Shown in pieces: positions 44,029 through 51,766 of a stretch of 64,000 nt of DNA. The DNA is taken from assembly GCA_032250905.1 (NCBI GenBank), contig JAVVEQ010000001.1:133205-197204 (forward strand), read 5' to 3'. The position numbers and the translations under genes are program-made. The notes under the pieces were generated by a model. The model saw only the letters and a list, made by a program, of their open reading frames with translations. It had not been told where the DNA came from and did no database searches. Within the stretch, counting starts at the first letter, position 1, and each line of letters opens with the position of its first letter. The DNA comes from Desulfotignum sp032250905. GTDB taxonomy: Bacteria; Desulfobacterota; Desulfobacteria; Desulfobacterales; Desulfobacteraceae.

Positions 44029-45087
44029 TTAATAAGGACAAGCATCAAACGGCACATCCACCTTGCTCAGTTCTTCCTTGAACATCACCAGGGCTTTTTG
44101 GGCCGGCAGACCCTTTGCTTCCAGATCTTCTGCCCATGTAACCAGCACATCTCCGAACTTCTTGTCCCAGATTTTCTGCTCCGCATCACTCAACGGGATA
44201 ATTTCCACTTTTTCACCGAAACCGTTCATGGTTTCTTCATACCAGGTTTCATCAAAAATACCGGCGATCTTGTAGGCATCCCGTCCCACTTCTTCAATGA
44301 TCGGTTTCAGATCGTCAGGCACCTTTTTCCAGAACCGTTGGTTGACAAACAGGCCTTCGGACACACAGCCGAAAGAGGTGGGAACCCCGTATCTGGCTAC
44401 CTCATCCAGTTTAAAAGCCTTGATCAGCGCCGGGCAGGTCACGACCCCGTCAATGACCCCGGTTTCCATGGACATGTAAACATCCCCCAGGGGCATGAAA
44501 ATGGGAATGGCACCCAGCGCTTCCAGGGCCTTGGTTTGAAGGCCTCCGGGACTCCTGATTTTCATCCCCTTGACATCATCGATGGAAATGACTTTTTTTG
44601 TGGTCCACAAATGGGCCATCACGCAGTTGTTGATATGCAGTACTTTGATGTCCTTGAATTCCGAATGCAGCAGGCGGTTATGCATGGCCATGCCGGCTTC
44701 GGCTCCTTTCCATTTTGCCGGACAGGTAATGGGGGAAGACAGCACATCCGACAGCGGAAACCGTCCCGGTGTCCAGCTCAAGGTTGCATACCCCATGTCT
44801 GACAGACCGGTCTTGATAATGTCATAATGGTCCGCCCCTTTTCCCAGGGCCCCACCGGCATACATATTATAGGTAATGCGCCCGTTGCTCCTTTTTTTCA
44901 TTTCTTCCAGCATGGGAATCCACAGTTTCTGGACATCCGCACCGCTTGGCACATGCCAGGTGCTGAACCGGATATTAATCTTTTCATCTCCAGCCCAGGC
45001 ACTTCCGGAAAAAATAGCCAGGCCTGCCAGTGACACCAGCACGAGAACCCCAAAACATACCTTTTTGAAACCATTTTTCTTCATCAT
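44029..45087 (-). CDS. dctP: TRAP transporter substrate-binding protein, DctP family
   Basis: The 352-residue binding protein begins with a signal peptide (MMKKNGFKKVCFGV, then a hydrophobic core ending GSAWA) and a mature start DEKINIRFSTWH. GMKIRSPGG near residue 180 carries the carboxylate-binding arginine typical of DctP. AAGGAGG lies 9 nt before the ATG at 45087. The gene is followed by dctQ and dctM. The family binds carboxylates; nicotinate, an aromatic carboxylate, fits the setting, but this is inferred from neighbours only. Confidence 0.9.
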   Translation of the reverse strand: MMKKNGFKKVCFGVLVLVSLAGLAIFSGSAWAGDEKINIRFSTWHVPSGADVQKLWIPMLEEMKKRSNGRITYNMYAGGALGKGADHYDIIKTGLSDMGYATLSWTPGRFPLSDVLSSPITCPAKWKGAEAGMAMHNRLLHSEFKDIKVLHINNCVMAHLWTTKKVISIDDVKGMKIRSPGGLQTKALEALGAIPIFMPLGDVYMSMETGVIDGVVTCPALIKAFKLDEVARYGVPTSFGCVSEGLFVNQRFWKKVPDDLKPIIEEVGRDAYKIAGIFDETWYEETMNGFGEKVEIIPLSDAEQKIWDKKFGDVLVTWAEDLEAKGLPAQKALVMFKEELSKVDVPFDACPY

Positions 45088-45148
45088 GCTGCTCTTCCTC
45101 CTTATCATTGTTGTGGTGTTGATTTTCAGACATTGAAAATCAAAAAAA

Positions 45149-46633
45149 TCATCCCCATCGTTCCGTCACGGTTTTCTGATCCATGAACAGGCGCATGGAA
45201 TCGATCCGGCTTTTGGCCACGCCCTGGGCAGATTTGTTTTTTGATCCCAGAGGGAAAAAGGCATAAGGCTGGGGAACCGGCAGGTTTATCCCCACATTTC
45301 CCACATCCGCCTCTTTTATGAACCGTCTTGCAACGTGTCCCTCACGGGTGAAAATACACGCGGAATGACCGTAATCATCCTTGTTGTTGATCCAGTCCAG
45401 AGCTTCGTCCAGGTCTTTTGCCCGCATCAGGTTGGCCACGGGTCCAAAGGATTCTTCCCGGGCGATAAACATATCCGGAGTGACATTGTCAAAGATCGTG
45501 GGTCCTACAAAATAGCCGTTTTCGCAGCCCGGTACCTTCACATTTCTGCCGTCCAGGATCATCTGCCCGCCTTCTTGAATACCTTTTTCGATAAATTTCA
45601 GTATCTTTTCCTTTCCTGCCCGGGACACCAGCGGTCCCAGCTCCACGGTCTCATCCAGACCGTATCCCAATTTCATGGCCGCCGAGGCTGCCGTAAAGGC
45701 CTTTTTGAAACGGTCATACACATCCCCGACGAGAATCAGGTTGTCCGCCCCCAGGCACCGCTGACCCGTCATGCCATAGCAACCCCTCAATATTCCCTGA
45801 ATGGCCTGATCGATGGGGGTGTCGGGCATCAGCACCACATGATTTTTGCCATTGCCGTTGATGGATGCCTCTTTTCCCAGCTTGCCGGCCTGGGCGAACA
45901 ACTGACGGCCAACACCGGTGGAACCGATGAATCCCACCCCTTTGACATGGGGATTTTCCATAATTTTGGCATTGATATGCCGCCCGCCGTAGACCAGGTT
46001 CATCAGCCCTTTAGGAAATCCATCCACCATGTCCACCACATCGAATATCGCTTTGGCACTGACCGGCACATCCTTGCTTGGGCTCACCACAACCGGGCAT
46101 CCGCTGGCAAGCGCATAGGGAACAAAGGAGGACCAGGCGTGCATGGGGATATTGTTGGGGGTGATAATAAGAAATACGCCTCTGGGTTCCCATAAAAGGG
46201 TCTGGTCCAGACCTCTGGCGAGATCATTGACCTGCTCTCCCTTGGTGAGCAGCAGCAGGGCCGAACAGGCGGATTCAATGTTTTCAATACACCTGCGGAT
46301 GGTTCCCTTTGCTTCTCCCATGGTGCGGCCATGATCCTGGACCAGGATCCGGCATAGAGGATCAAACTGTTCTTCAAACTTGCCTCTCAGATCGAACAGA
46401 TACCGGGCCTTATCCCTGACCGGCACCTTTTTCCATTCCCCGAGAGCCGCCTGGGCAGATGCCACCGCCTGATCCACCTCGGCATCCGTTGCCGTCGGAA
46501 AGGTGGCGATCACCTCGCCGGTTGCCGGGTTTGTGGCTTCTGATACATCCGTAGCCGCCGAATCCTTCCACTCACCGTCGACATACAGTTTCAGCTTTCC
46601 ATAATTTTTTTCAACTTCCGATAAAATTGCCAT
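45149..46633 (-). CDS. CoA-acylating aldehyde dehydrogenase, MmsA-like
   Basis: A 494-residue aldehyde dehydrogenase. It has the catalytic Cys293 (GQRCLG) and the NAD-site segments TPNNIPMHAW and GFIGSTGVG. The general-base glutamate of hydrolytic aldehyde dehydrogenases (ELGGKN) is Asn259 (INGNGKNH), as in methylmalonate-semialdehyde dehydrogenase, which uses CoA and loses CO2. The C-terminus PLGSKNKSAQGVAKS also fits that family. As 2-formylglutarate from enamidase is a 2-substituted malonate semialdehyde, this enzyme could make glutaryl-CoA, CO2 and NADH from it. AGGAAAA precedes the ATG at 46633. The function is an inference; the family is clear. Confidence 0.82.
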   Translation of the reverse strand: MAILSEVEKNYGKLKLYVDGEWKDSAATDVSEATNPATGEVIATFPTATDAEVDQAVASAQAALGEWKKVPVRDKARYLFDLRGKFEEQFDPLCRILVQDHGRTMGEAKGTIRRCIENIESACSALLLLTKGEQVNDLARGLDQTLLWEPRGVFLIITPNNIPMHAWSSFVPYALASGCPVVVSPSKDVPVSAKAIFDVVDMVDGFPKGLMNLVYGGRHINAKIMENPHVKGVGFIGSTGVGRQLFAQAGKLGKEASINGNGKNHVVLMPDTPIDQAIQGILRGCYGMTGQRCLGADNLILVGDVYDRFKKAFTAASAAMKLGYGLDETVELGPLVSRAGKEKILKFIEKGIQEGGQMILDGRNVKVPGCENGYFVGPTIFDNVTPDMFIAREESFGPVANLMRAKDLDEALDWINNKDDYGHSACIFTREGHVARRFIKEADVGNVGINLPVPQPYAFFPLGSKNKSAQGVAKSRIDSMRLFMDQKTVTERWG

Positions 46634-46641
46634 TTTTTTCC

Positions 46642-47352
46642 TCAATTGATTAACAGGTTAATTTGTGTTGAACTATGGTCATTATTTTTCTTTTTTTCCG
46701 CATTTGAAAAACTTGGCAGATTCAGCAAAAAATTCATGGCGTTCATGACATGATCGGTCATCAACTGGCAGGCTTTTTCTTTGTCTTTCTCGAGAATTTT
46801 CTGAAGAATCTGTTCATGATACGCGCAGGAGGTATCCAGGTGTTCCCGGAAATGGAGAGTCTGGTAACTGAATCTCCGGATCTGCTTGTGAAGATTTGAT
46901 GCAAAATTCAGCAACCGTTGATTGCCCGCGACCTCCATGATCATGACATGAAATTTCTGGTGAGTTTTCTGGTATTTCAAAATATCACAATCTCCGGTGC
47001 CGGCCGCCTGAGCCATACGGTGAACGATTGCACAGAGCGTCTTGCGATGTCTGTCGCTGAACCGGTCCATTGCCAGGGATGTGGCAAGAGAATAAAGAGA
47101 TGCCTTGAGCATATAGATTTCCCTGACATCCGCGTCCGTCATTTCAGGGACAAATGCCCCTCTCCGGGGTTTTCTCACCACCAGTCCCTGTGCTTCAAGG
47201 ACTTTGAAAGCCTCTCGGATGGGTGGGCGGCTGACCCCCAGCCGTTCCGCAATCTCATCTTCCTTGAGTTGCTGACCGGGGTGAAATTCATTGGTTACAA
47301 TAAGATTTTCAATATAGTCCCTGGTCATATCGGTAAGGGATTTAACTTTCAT
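46642..47352 (-). CDS. GntR-family regulator with FCD domain
   Basis: The 236-residue protein has an N-terminal winged helix (KEDEIAERLGVSRPPIREAFKVLEAQGLVV, trimmed here to its core LGVSRPPIREA) and an all-helical FCD ligand domain with the metal-type histidines in KTHQKFHVMIME and CAYHEQILQ. Such proteins repress catabolic operons and release DNA on binding a carboxylic acid. It is the first gene of the minus-strand nicotinate operon. Palindromes lie just upstream at 47404-47449, in the gap it shares with the divergent gene at 47530. Confidence 0.9.
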   Translation of the reverse strand: MKVKSLTDMTRDYIENLIVTNEFHPGQQLKEDEIAERLGVSRPPIREAFKVLEAQGLVVRKPRRGAFVPEMTDADVREIYMLKASLYSLATSLAMDRFSDRHRKTLCAIVHRMAQAAGTGDCDILKYQKTHQKFHVMIMEVAGNQRLLNFASNLHKQIRRFSYQTLHFREHLDTSCAYHEQILQKILEKDKEKACQLMTDHVMNAMNFLLNLPSFSNAEKKKNNDHSSTQINLLIN

Positions 47353-47403
47353 ACAAAATATCCTGTGATAGTCCGGTTAATACTGAATTCTCGTCTATTG
47401 TTT

Positions 47404-47415
47404 ATTGTATACAAT
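47404..47415. promoter_or_regulatory. GntR/FCD-type operator palindrome
   Basis: ATTGTATACAAT is a perfect 12-base palindrome of the TTGTATACAA kind used by FadR-type GntR regulators. It lies 52 nt upstream of the gntR start codon, so autoregulation and operon control are likely. Confidence 0.6.
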
Positions 47416-47417
47416 TT

Positions 47418-47449
47418 ATGGAAAATCATTGTCAACGATTATTTTCCAT
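47418..47449. promoter_or_regulatory. Second inverted repeat in the divergent promoter region
   Basis: ATGGAAAAT (47418-47426) and ATTTTCCAT (47441-47449) are perfect 9-base arms 14 bases apart, next to the GntR-type palindrome. It could be a second operator for the divergent gene. Confidence 0.4.
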
Positions 47450-47460
47450 AAAAAAAACCA

Positions 47461-47489
47461 TTGACAGATAATGCTCAAGTTATTTATTT
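47461..47489 (+). promoter_or_regulatory. Candidate promoter of the DUF1638-hydantoinase gene
   Basis: TTGACA (47461-47466) is followed at 17 bases by a weak -10 TTATTT (47484-47489). The start would lie about 35 nt before the ATG at 47530. Confidence 0.35.
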
Positions 47490-47529
47490 TATTTGGTTAC
47501 GTAAAAATATTGAGTCCAAGGAACCACAT

Positions 47530-50346
47530 ATGAAATCCAATCCCCATATTATTGCCTGCGCAGTCCTGGCCAGGGACATCAAAGAGGTCGCCCGGGAGAT
47601 GGGCCTGAAACCGGTATACAAATTTCTGGAAGCCGGACTCCATGAAAACCCTCACAAGCTCAACACCCAGGTACAGGAAGCCATAGATCAGATTTCAGAG
47701 CAGGGGAGTGCGGACCGCATTATCATCGGTTATGGGATCTGCGGAAAAGGCACGGTGGGATTGACATCCCGGGACATTCCCCTGGTGATCCCCAGGGTCC
47801 ATGACTGCATCGCCCTGTTTCTGGGAGGGGATGCCGCCTATCAGGAACAGTTCAAAAAATATCCCGGCACCTATTATCTGTCTGCCGGATGGTGTGAGGA
47901 AAAAGCGATACCTGTATCCCAGCGCCGGGGCCGTGCCTGGTTCGGCAACCGCCAGCTGGTGTATGAAGACGTGAAAAATACCCATGGCCGGACAGCGGCC
48001 GACCACACCTTTGCGTTCCTCAACTCCTGGCAGAAAAACTATCAGCGGGCCGCATTCATCGAAACCCGTTCCGGACAGGCTGCCAGATACGAGCAGATGG
48101 CAAAGGAGATGGCTGAAGAATACGGATGGCGGTTTGAACGGATCAAGGGGGACCAGTGTCTGATCCACCAGATGCTGACTGCCACCGAATCCACCTCCGG
48201 GGTTCTGGTAGTGCCACCGGGCCATACCATCACGTTTGACCCGGTGGGGTCCACGCTGTCCGCCTGCCCTCGGTGGACCGCAGGTGTCGGCGCTGTCCCA
48301 CAGGAAACCGAATGCGTGGTCCCGTCCGACCTCCCTGACACGGACTCCGGTATGAAAATCCAAACCGGTTTAGGAATCGATGCCGGCGGCACCTACACGG
48401 ACGCTGTGGTCTATGATCTGGAGAACCGCACCACCTGTTGCAAGGCCAAGGCCCTGACCACCAAATGGGATTTTACCCTCGGCATTGAAACCGCACTTGC
48501 CAGACTGGATACCGATCAGCTGGCTAAAGTGGAACTGGTGGCGTTGTCCACCACCCTGGCCACCAACGCCATTGTAGAGAACGAGGGACAGACAGTGGGC
48601 ATGCTTTTGATGCCGCCCCCGGGCCTGGATGAACACACCATTGTCTACTCCCCCAAAGCCGTGATCACCGGCAAACTGGATATCGCCGGCCGGGAAAAGG
48701 CGCCGGTGGACCCGGACCAGGTCAGAAAAATCGCAGATGACATGATGCACCGACACGGGGTCACCGCCTTTGCCGTGTCCGGCTATGCCGGGGCCGTGAA
48801 CCCGGCCCATGAACTGGCGGTTAAAAAGGTTCTCCAGGAACACACCCGCCTGTTCGTCAGTTGCGGCCATGAACTGTCCGATTCCCTGAATTTTGAAACC
48901 CGGGCCGTCACCGCCATGCTAAACGCCCGGATCATTCCCCGGCTCACCCACCTGCTGGCGGACCTGGAACAGGTGTTGGAACGATTCAATATCGCAGCCC
49001 CCATCGTGGTGGTCAAAGGGGACGGGACCCTGATGGATGCCGCCATGGCCAAAAAACGACCCGTGGAAACCATTCTGTCCGGTCCGGCCGCTTCCGTGGC
49101 CGGGGCAAGGCACCTCACCGGCATAACCGATGCCCTGGTGGTAGACATGGGCGGCACCACCACAGACACGGCTGCGTTGAAAAATAATCTGGTGCGCCTC
49201 AATGAAAAAGGCTCCAAAGTCGGGGGCCGGCGCACCCATGTCCAAGCCCTGGATATCCGCACCACCGGCCTGGGCGGTGACAGCCGGATTCTTTTTGAAA
49301 AAGGATCGTTTATCATCGGTCCCGGCCGGGTGGCGCCGGTTGCCTGGCTGGCCACACATCGAACCGGAACCGATGAAGCCCTGGAGTATATCACCCACCA
49401 CCTGAACCGGTTCACCACTTCCACCCAAAAAATGCAGATCGTTACCGCCACCGGATCGGTGAACCTGTCCCATCTAACGCCCATGGAAGAACAGGTGCTC
49501 TCTCTGGTGACCCAAAGGCCCTATTCCATTGAAGAGCTGGTCACAAAAACCGGGGTGCTCACGGATGCCGGCCTTCCCCTGGCCCGGCTTGAGGAACAGT
49601 TCGCCATCCAGCGGTGCGGCCTGACTTTCACGGACCTGCTGCATATCCAGGAAAAATTCACCCGGTGGAACCGGGACGCGGCAAAAACATACTGTGAATT
49701 CATGGCATTTCTGGCCGGCATGGATATGGAAAATATGATCCCTCTGCTCATGAAAAAAGGAATCCTGCGCCTGACCCTGGAACTGCTCAAGCGGCAGCTG
49801 GATGATAAGATCGATCCGGATGGGTTAACCTCCTGCCCGGTATGCCAGGCACTGATCGACAACATGATGGCCGGCGGCAGCCCGGATTTCCAGGTACGCA
49901 TCAACCTGAAGCGGCCGGTGATCGGCATCGGGGCCCCCATCGGGTTTTTCCTGGCAGATGCCGCCCGGGCCCTGGGTGCAGAGGCGATACTGCCTGAAGA
50001 TGCGGATGTGGCCAACGCCATCGGGGCCATCACCTCGGATGTGATGGTTCACCGCCAGATCCGGATTACCCCTGGCCATCAGGGCGGATTCATGGTGGAG
50101 GGTATTGCCGGCACCCGCCAGTTCAAGGTATTTGATTCGGCCGACGCCTTTGCCAGAGACACCCTGGTTCAGAAAGTCCGGGATTTAGGGCGGTCTGCCG
50201 GTACTTCCTGCCGCACCGTGACCCTGTCCATCAAAGACAAAGCCCCAAAAACCGCCTCAGGCGATCCCATCTTCATGGAGCGGGTGATCCAGGCCACCCT
50301 CACTGGCCGGCCCGACCGGGTGATTCAAAAAGCGATTCCGGCATGA
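47530..50346 (+). CDS. DUF1638 domain fused to hydantoinase A / oxoprolinase-like domain
   Basis: A 938-residue fusion. Residues 1 to about 255 are a DUF1638 domain (HIIACAVLARDIKEVA, IIIGYGICGKGT, YLSAGWCEE). From residue 276 a hydantoinase/oxoprolinase A domain begins (GLGIDAGGTYTDAVVYDL), with LSTTLATNAIVENEG, TILSGPAASVAGA and DMGGTTTDTAAL, the phosphate-binding motifs of the ASKHA ATPase fold. The start at 47530 is set by AAGGA 8 nt upstream. An internal ATG at residue 275 has no ribosome site, so I read one polypeptide. It is divergent from the nicotinate operon. DUF1638 is uncharacterised but often found near corrinoid methyltransferase genes; an ATP-driven activase role is a guess. 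Confidence 0.78.
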   Translation: MKSNPHIIACAVLARDIKEVAREMGLKPVYKFLEAGLHENPHKLNTQVQEAIDQISEQGSADRIIIGYGICGKGTVGLTSRDIPLVIPRVHDCIALFLGGDAAYQEQFKKYPGTYYLSAGWCEEKAIPVSQRRGRAWFGNRQLVYEDVKNTHGRTAADHTFAFLNSWQKNYQRAAFIETRSGQAARYEQMAKEMAEEYGWRFERIKGDQCLIHQMLTATESTSGVLVVPPGHTITFDPVGSTLSACPRWTAGVGAVPQETECVVPSDLPDTDSGMKIQTGLGIDAGGTYTDAVVYDLENRTTCCKAKALTTKWDFTLGIETALARLDTDQLAKVELVALSTTLATNAIVENEGQTVGMLLMPPPGLDEHTIVYSPKAVITGKLDIAGREKAPVDPDQVRKIADDMMHRHGVTAFAVSGYAGAVNPAHELAVKKVLQEHTRLFVSCGHELSDSLNFETRAVTAMLNARIIPRLTHLLADLEQVLERFNIAAPIVVVKGDGTLMDAAMAKKRPVETILSGPAASVAGARHLTGITDALVVDMGGTTTDTAALKNNLVRLNEKGSKVGGRRTHVQALDIRTTGLGGDSRILFEKGSFIIGPGRVAPVAWLATHRTGTDEALEYITHHLNRFTTSTQKMQIVTATGSVNLSHLTPMEEQVLSLVTQRPYSIEELVTKTGVLTDAGLPLARLEEQFAIQRCGLTFTDLLHIQEKFTRWNRDAAKTYCEFMAFLAGMDMENMIPLLMKKGILRLTLELLKRQLDDKIDPDGLTSCPVCQALIDNMMAGGSPDFQVRINLKRPVIGIGAPIGFFLADAARALGAEAILPEDADVANAIGAITSDVMVHRQIRITPGHQGGFMVEGIAGTRQFKVFDSADAFARDTLVQKVRDLGRSAGTSCRTVTLSIKDKAPKTASGDPIFMERVIQATLTGRPDRVIQKAIPA

Positions 50347-50417
50347 CCGTCCTGATTCTGATTACCGCCATCGCCTTTGTCCTGATGCTGTGCCAGAATA
50401 CCGGGGTCAGACGCTGA
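50343..50417 (+). CDS. 24-residue single-helix membrane microprotein
   Basis: A short frame starts inside the stop of the DUF1638-hydantoinase gene (ATGA overlap) and encodes 24 residues: a hydrophobic helix (VLILITAIAFVLML) followed by CQNTGVRR. The positive tail fits membrane insertion. Translational coupling supports expression; nothing else is known. Confidence 0.4.
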   Translation: MTVLILITAIAFVLMLCQNTGVRR

Positions 50418-50444
50418 AAACTGACGTCGAATGTACCGAACGCA

Positions 50445-51089
50445 TCAATCCAGAAACGCGTTCACATTACTGAATACCCGCCGCACATCTTTGGACAGGC
50501 GGGAACCGGTGCACCGCCTCATGGTATCACCCCGCTGGCGGGCGGTCATTACCGCATCGATCTCTTCCAGCGGCATGACCAGATTTTTTTTCAGTGCTCT
50601 CAAAAAAAGCATACCTGTCAGAAAAACCGCCGATGCCATGAAAACCACGCCCCAGGCACCGGCATTGCCCAGCTGTTGCGCCTTTTTATCAGCTCTGACC
50701 ATCGCTTCCCTGTTTATCTCTCCTAATAAAAGAATGGCATCCACCGTGCGGGTCTTTGCCGCAGCCTCTTTTTTGAACGCTCCGGCATAATTCTGATCAA
50801 TGGCATTCAAAGCCGCTGGTTCCTGCTCTTCCGTAATATTGTTCTGGGCATTCTTCAAGGCGGTGGCAAACGATATTTTTAACCGGGTGATATCGATTTC
50901 AGGGTTGTCTGCCATTGCCAGGGAGGCCAGCATTTTCTCACATGCCTGAAGAGACCGCTCATTCTGGTCGATGATCACCTCGATGGCCGGGGCCATCCGG
51001 ATAAATACCCAGATAGAACCAAATGCCATCAGCAGGTTCAATCCGATCAAAATCCACGCCCCCAGCCTCACTGTCTGTGCCAGCCGCAT
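50445..51089 (-). CDS. Orphan membrane protein with four-helix sensor region and HAMP-like end
   Basis: The 214-residue protein has a membrane helix at about 11-30, an all-helical extracytoplasmic region of about 115 residues rich in Ala, Glu and Lys, a second helix at about 147-166, and a HAMP-like tail (NLVMPLEEIDAVMTARQRGD). This is the input half of a chemoreceptor or histidine kinase without any output domain. It starts within the trkA stop region with AAAGGAG upstream, so it is the third gene of the trkH-trkA operon. It may sense for, or bind to, the potassium uptake system. I do not recognise a named family. Confidence 0.65.
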   Translation of the reverse strand: MRLAQTVRLGAWILIGLNLLMAFGSIWVFIRMAPAIEVIIDQNERSLQACEKMLASLAMADNPEIDITRLKISFATALKNAQNNITEEQEPAALNAIDQNYAGAFKKEAAAKTRTVDAILLLGEINREAMVRADKKAQQLGNAGAWGVVFMASAVFLTGMLFLRALKKNLVMPLEEIDAVMTARQRGDTMRRCTGSRLSKDVRRVFSNVNAFLD

Positions 51090-51090
51090 C

Positions 51091-51750
51091 TCATACTCCT
51101 TTGATCAATTTGGAAATGGCGGATTCATTTGAAACAATGATGAGATTGTCATCTTTTTGCAGCGGATCCTTTGGTGACGGCTGATGAATTTTGCCGTGGG
51201 GACCCCGCCGGATGCCCACCACCATAATGCCGAACCGCCGGGGCAGTGCCAGATCGACCAGGGTTTTGCCGATCATGGACGGCTGGATGCAAATCTCGGT
51301 CAGGTGAAGGTCTTCACCCAGGTTGGTGTCTGCAATAACATGCCGGTACAATAGCCGGTTGGCAAACCGCTTTCCAAACTCCTGTTCCGGGTTGACGATC
51401 TGATGCGCCCCCACCAGTTTCAAAATCCGCTGGTGCATGGTGTCATTGGCCCGGGAGATGATCAGCGGCGCTCCCATCTGTCTGAGCAGAACGGTACAGA
51501 TAATGGAAGCCTCTTTGGAATCATCGCCGATGGCGCACACGGCGGAATCCCTTTTTCCCGGTTCAAGCCCTGCCAGTTCCGCTTCATCGGTGGCATCCAG
51601 CACAATAGCTTCGGTGACAAATTCAGCAGCTTCCTCCACCAGCGCTTTATTGATATCCACCGCCAGCACCTCGGCACCCCTTTCCGACAGGGTCCGGGCA
51701 AGGGACATCCCAAAATGGCCAAGTCCAATGATCAGAATTTGCTGGGACAT
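51091..51750 (-). CDS. trkA: Potassium uptake gating protein, TrkA/KtrA family
   Basis: A 219-residue cytoplasmic RCK protein: an N-terminal NAD/ATP-binding Rossmann domain (ILIIGLGHFGMSLARTLSERG, core GLGHFG) and a C-terminal RCK_C domain (LHLTEICIQPSMIGKTL, DNLIIVSNES). A single RCK pair is the KtrA build rather than the double TrkA of enterobacteria. It binds the TrkH/KtrB channel and gates it by nucleotide. It is 16 nt downstream of trkH with AAGGA before its ATG. Confidence 0.92.
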   Translation of the reverse strand: MSQQILIIGLGHFGMSLARTLSERGAEVLAVDINKALVEEAAEFVTEAIVLDATDEAELAGLEPGKRDSAVCAIGDDSKEASIICTVLLRQMGAPLIISRANDTMHQRILKLVGAHQIVNPEQEFGKRFANRLLYRHVIADTNLGEDLHLTEICIQPSMIGKTLVDLALPRRFGIMVVGIRRGPHGKIHQPSPKDPLQKDDNLIIVSNESAISKLIKGV

Positions 51751-51766
51751 GGTGAGGTTCCTTTTT

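Noticed and set aside
48352..50346. Separate start for the hydantoinase domain at the internal ATG
   Set aside because: There is no Shine-Dalgarno sequence before it and the frame is continuous with DUF1638, so a fusion is the simpler reading.
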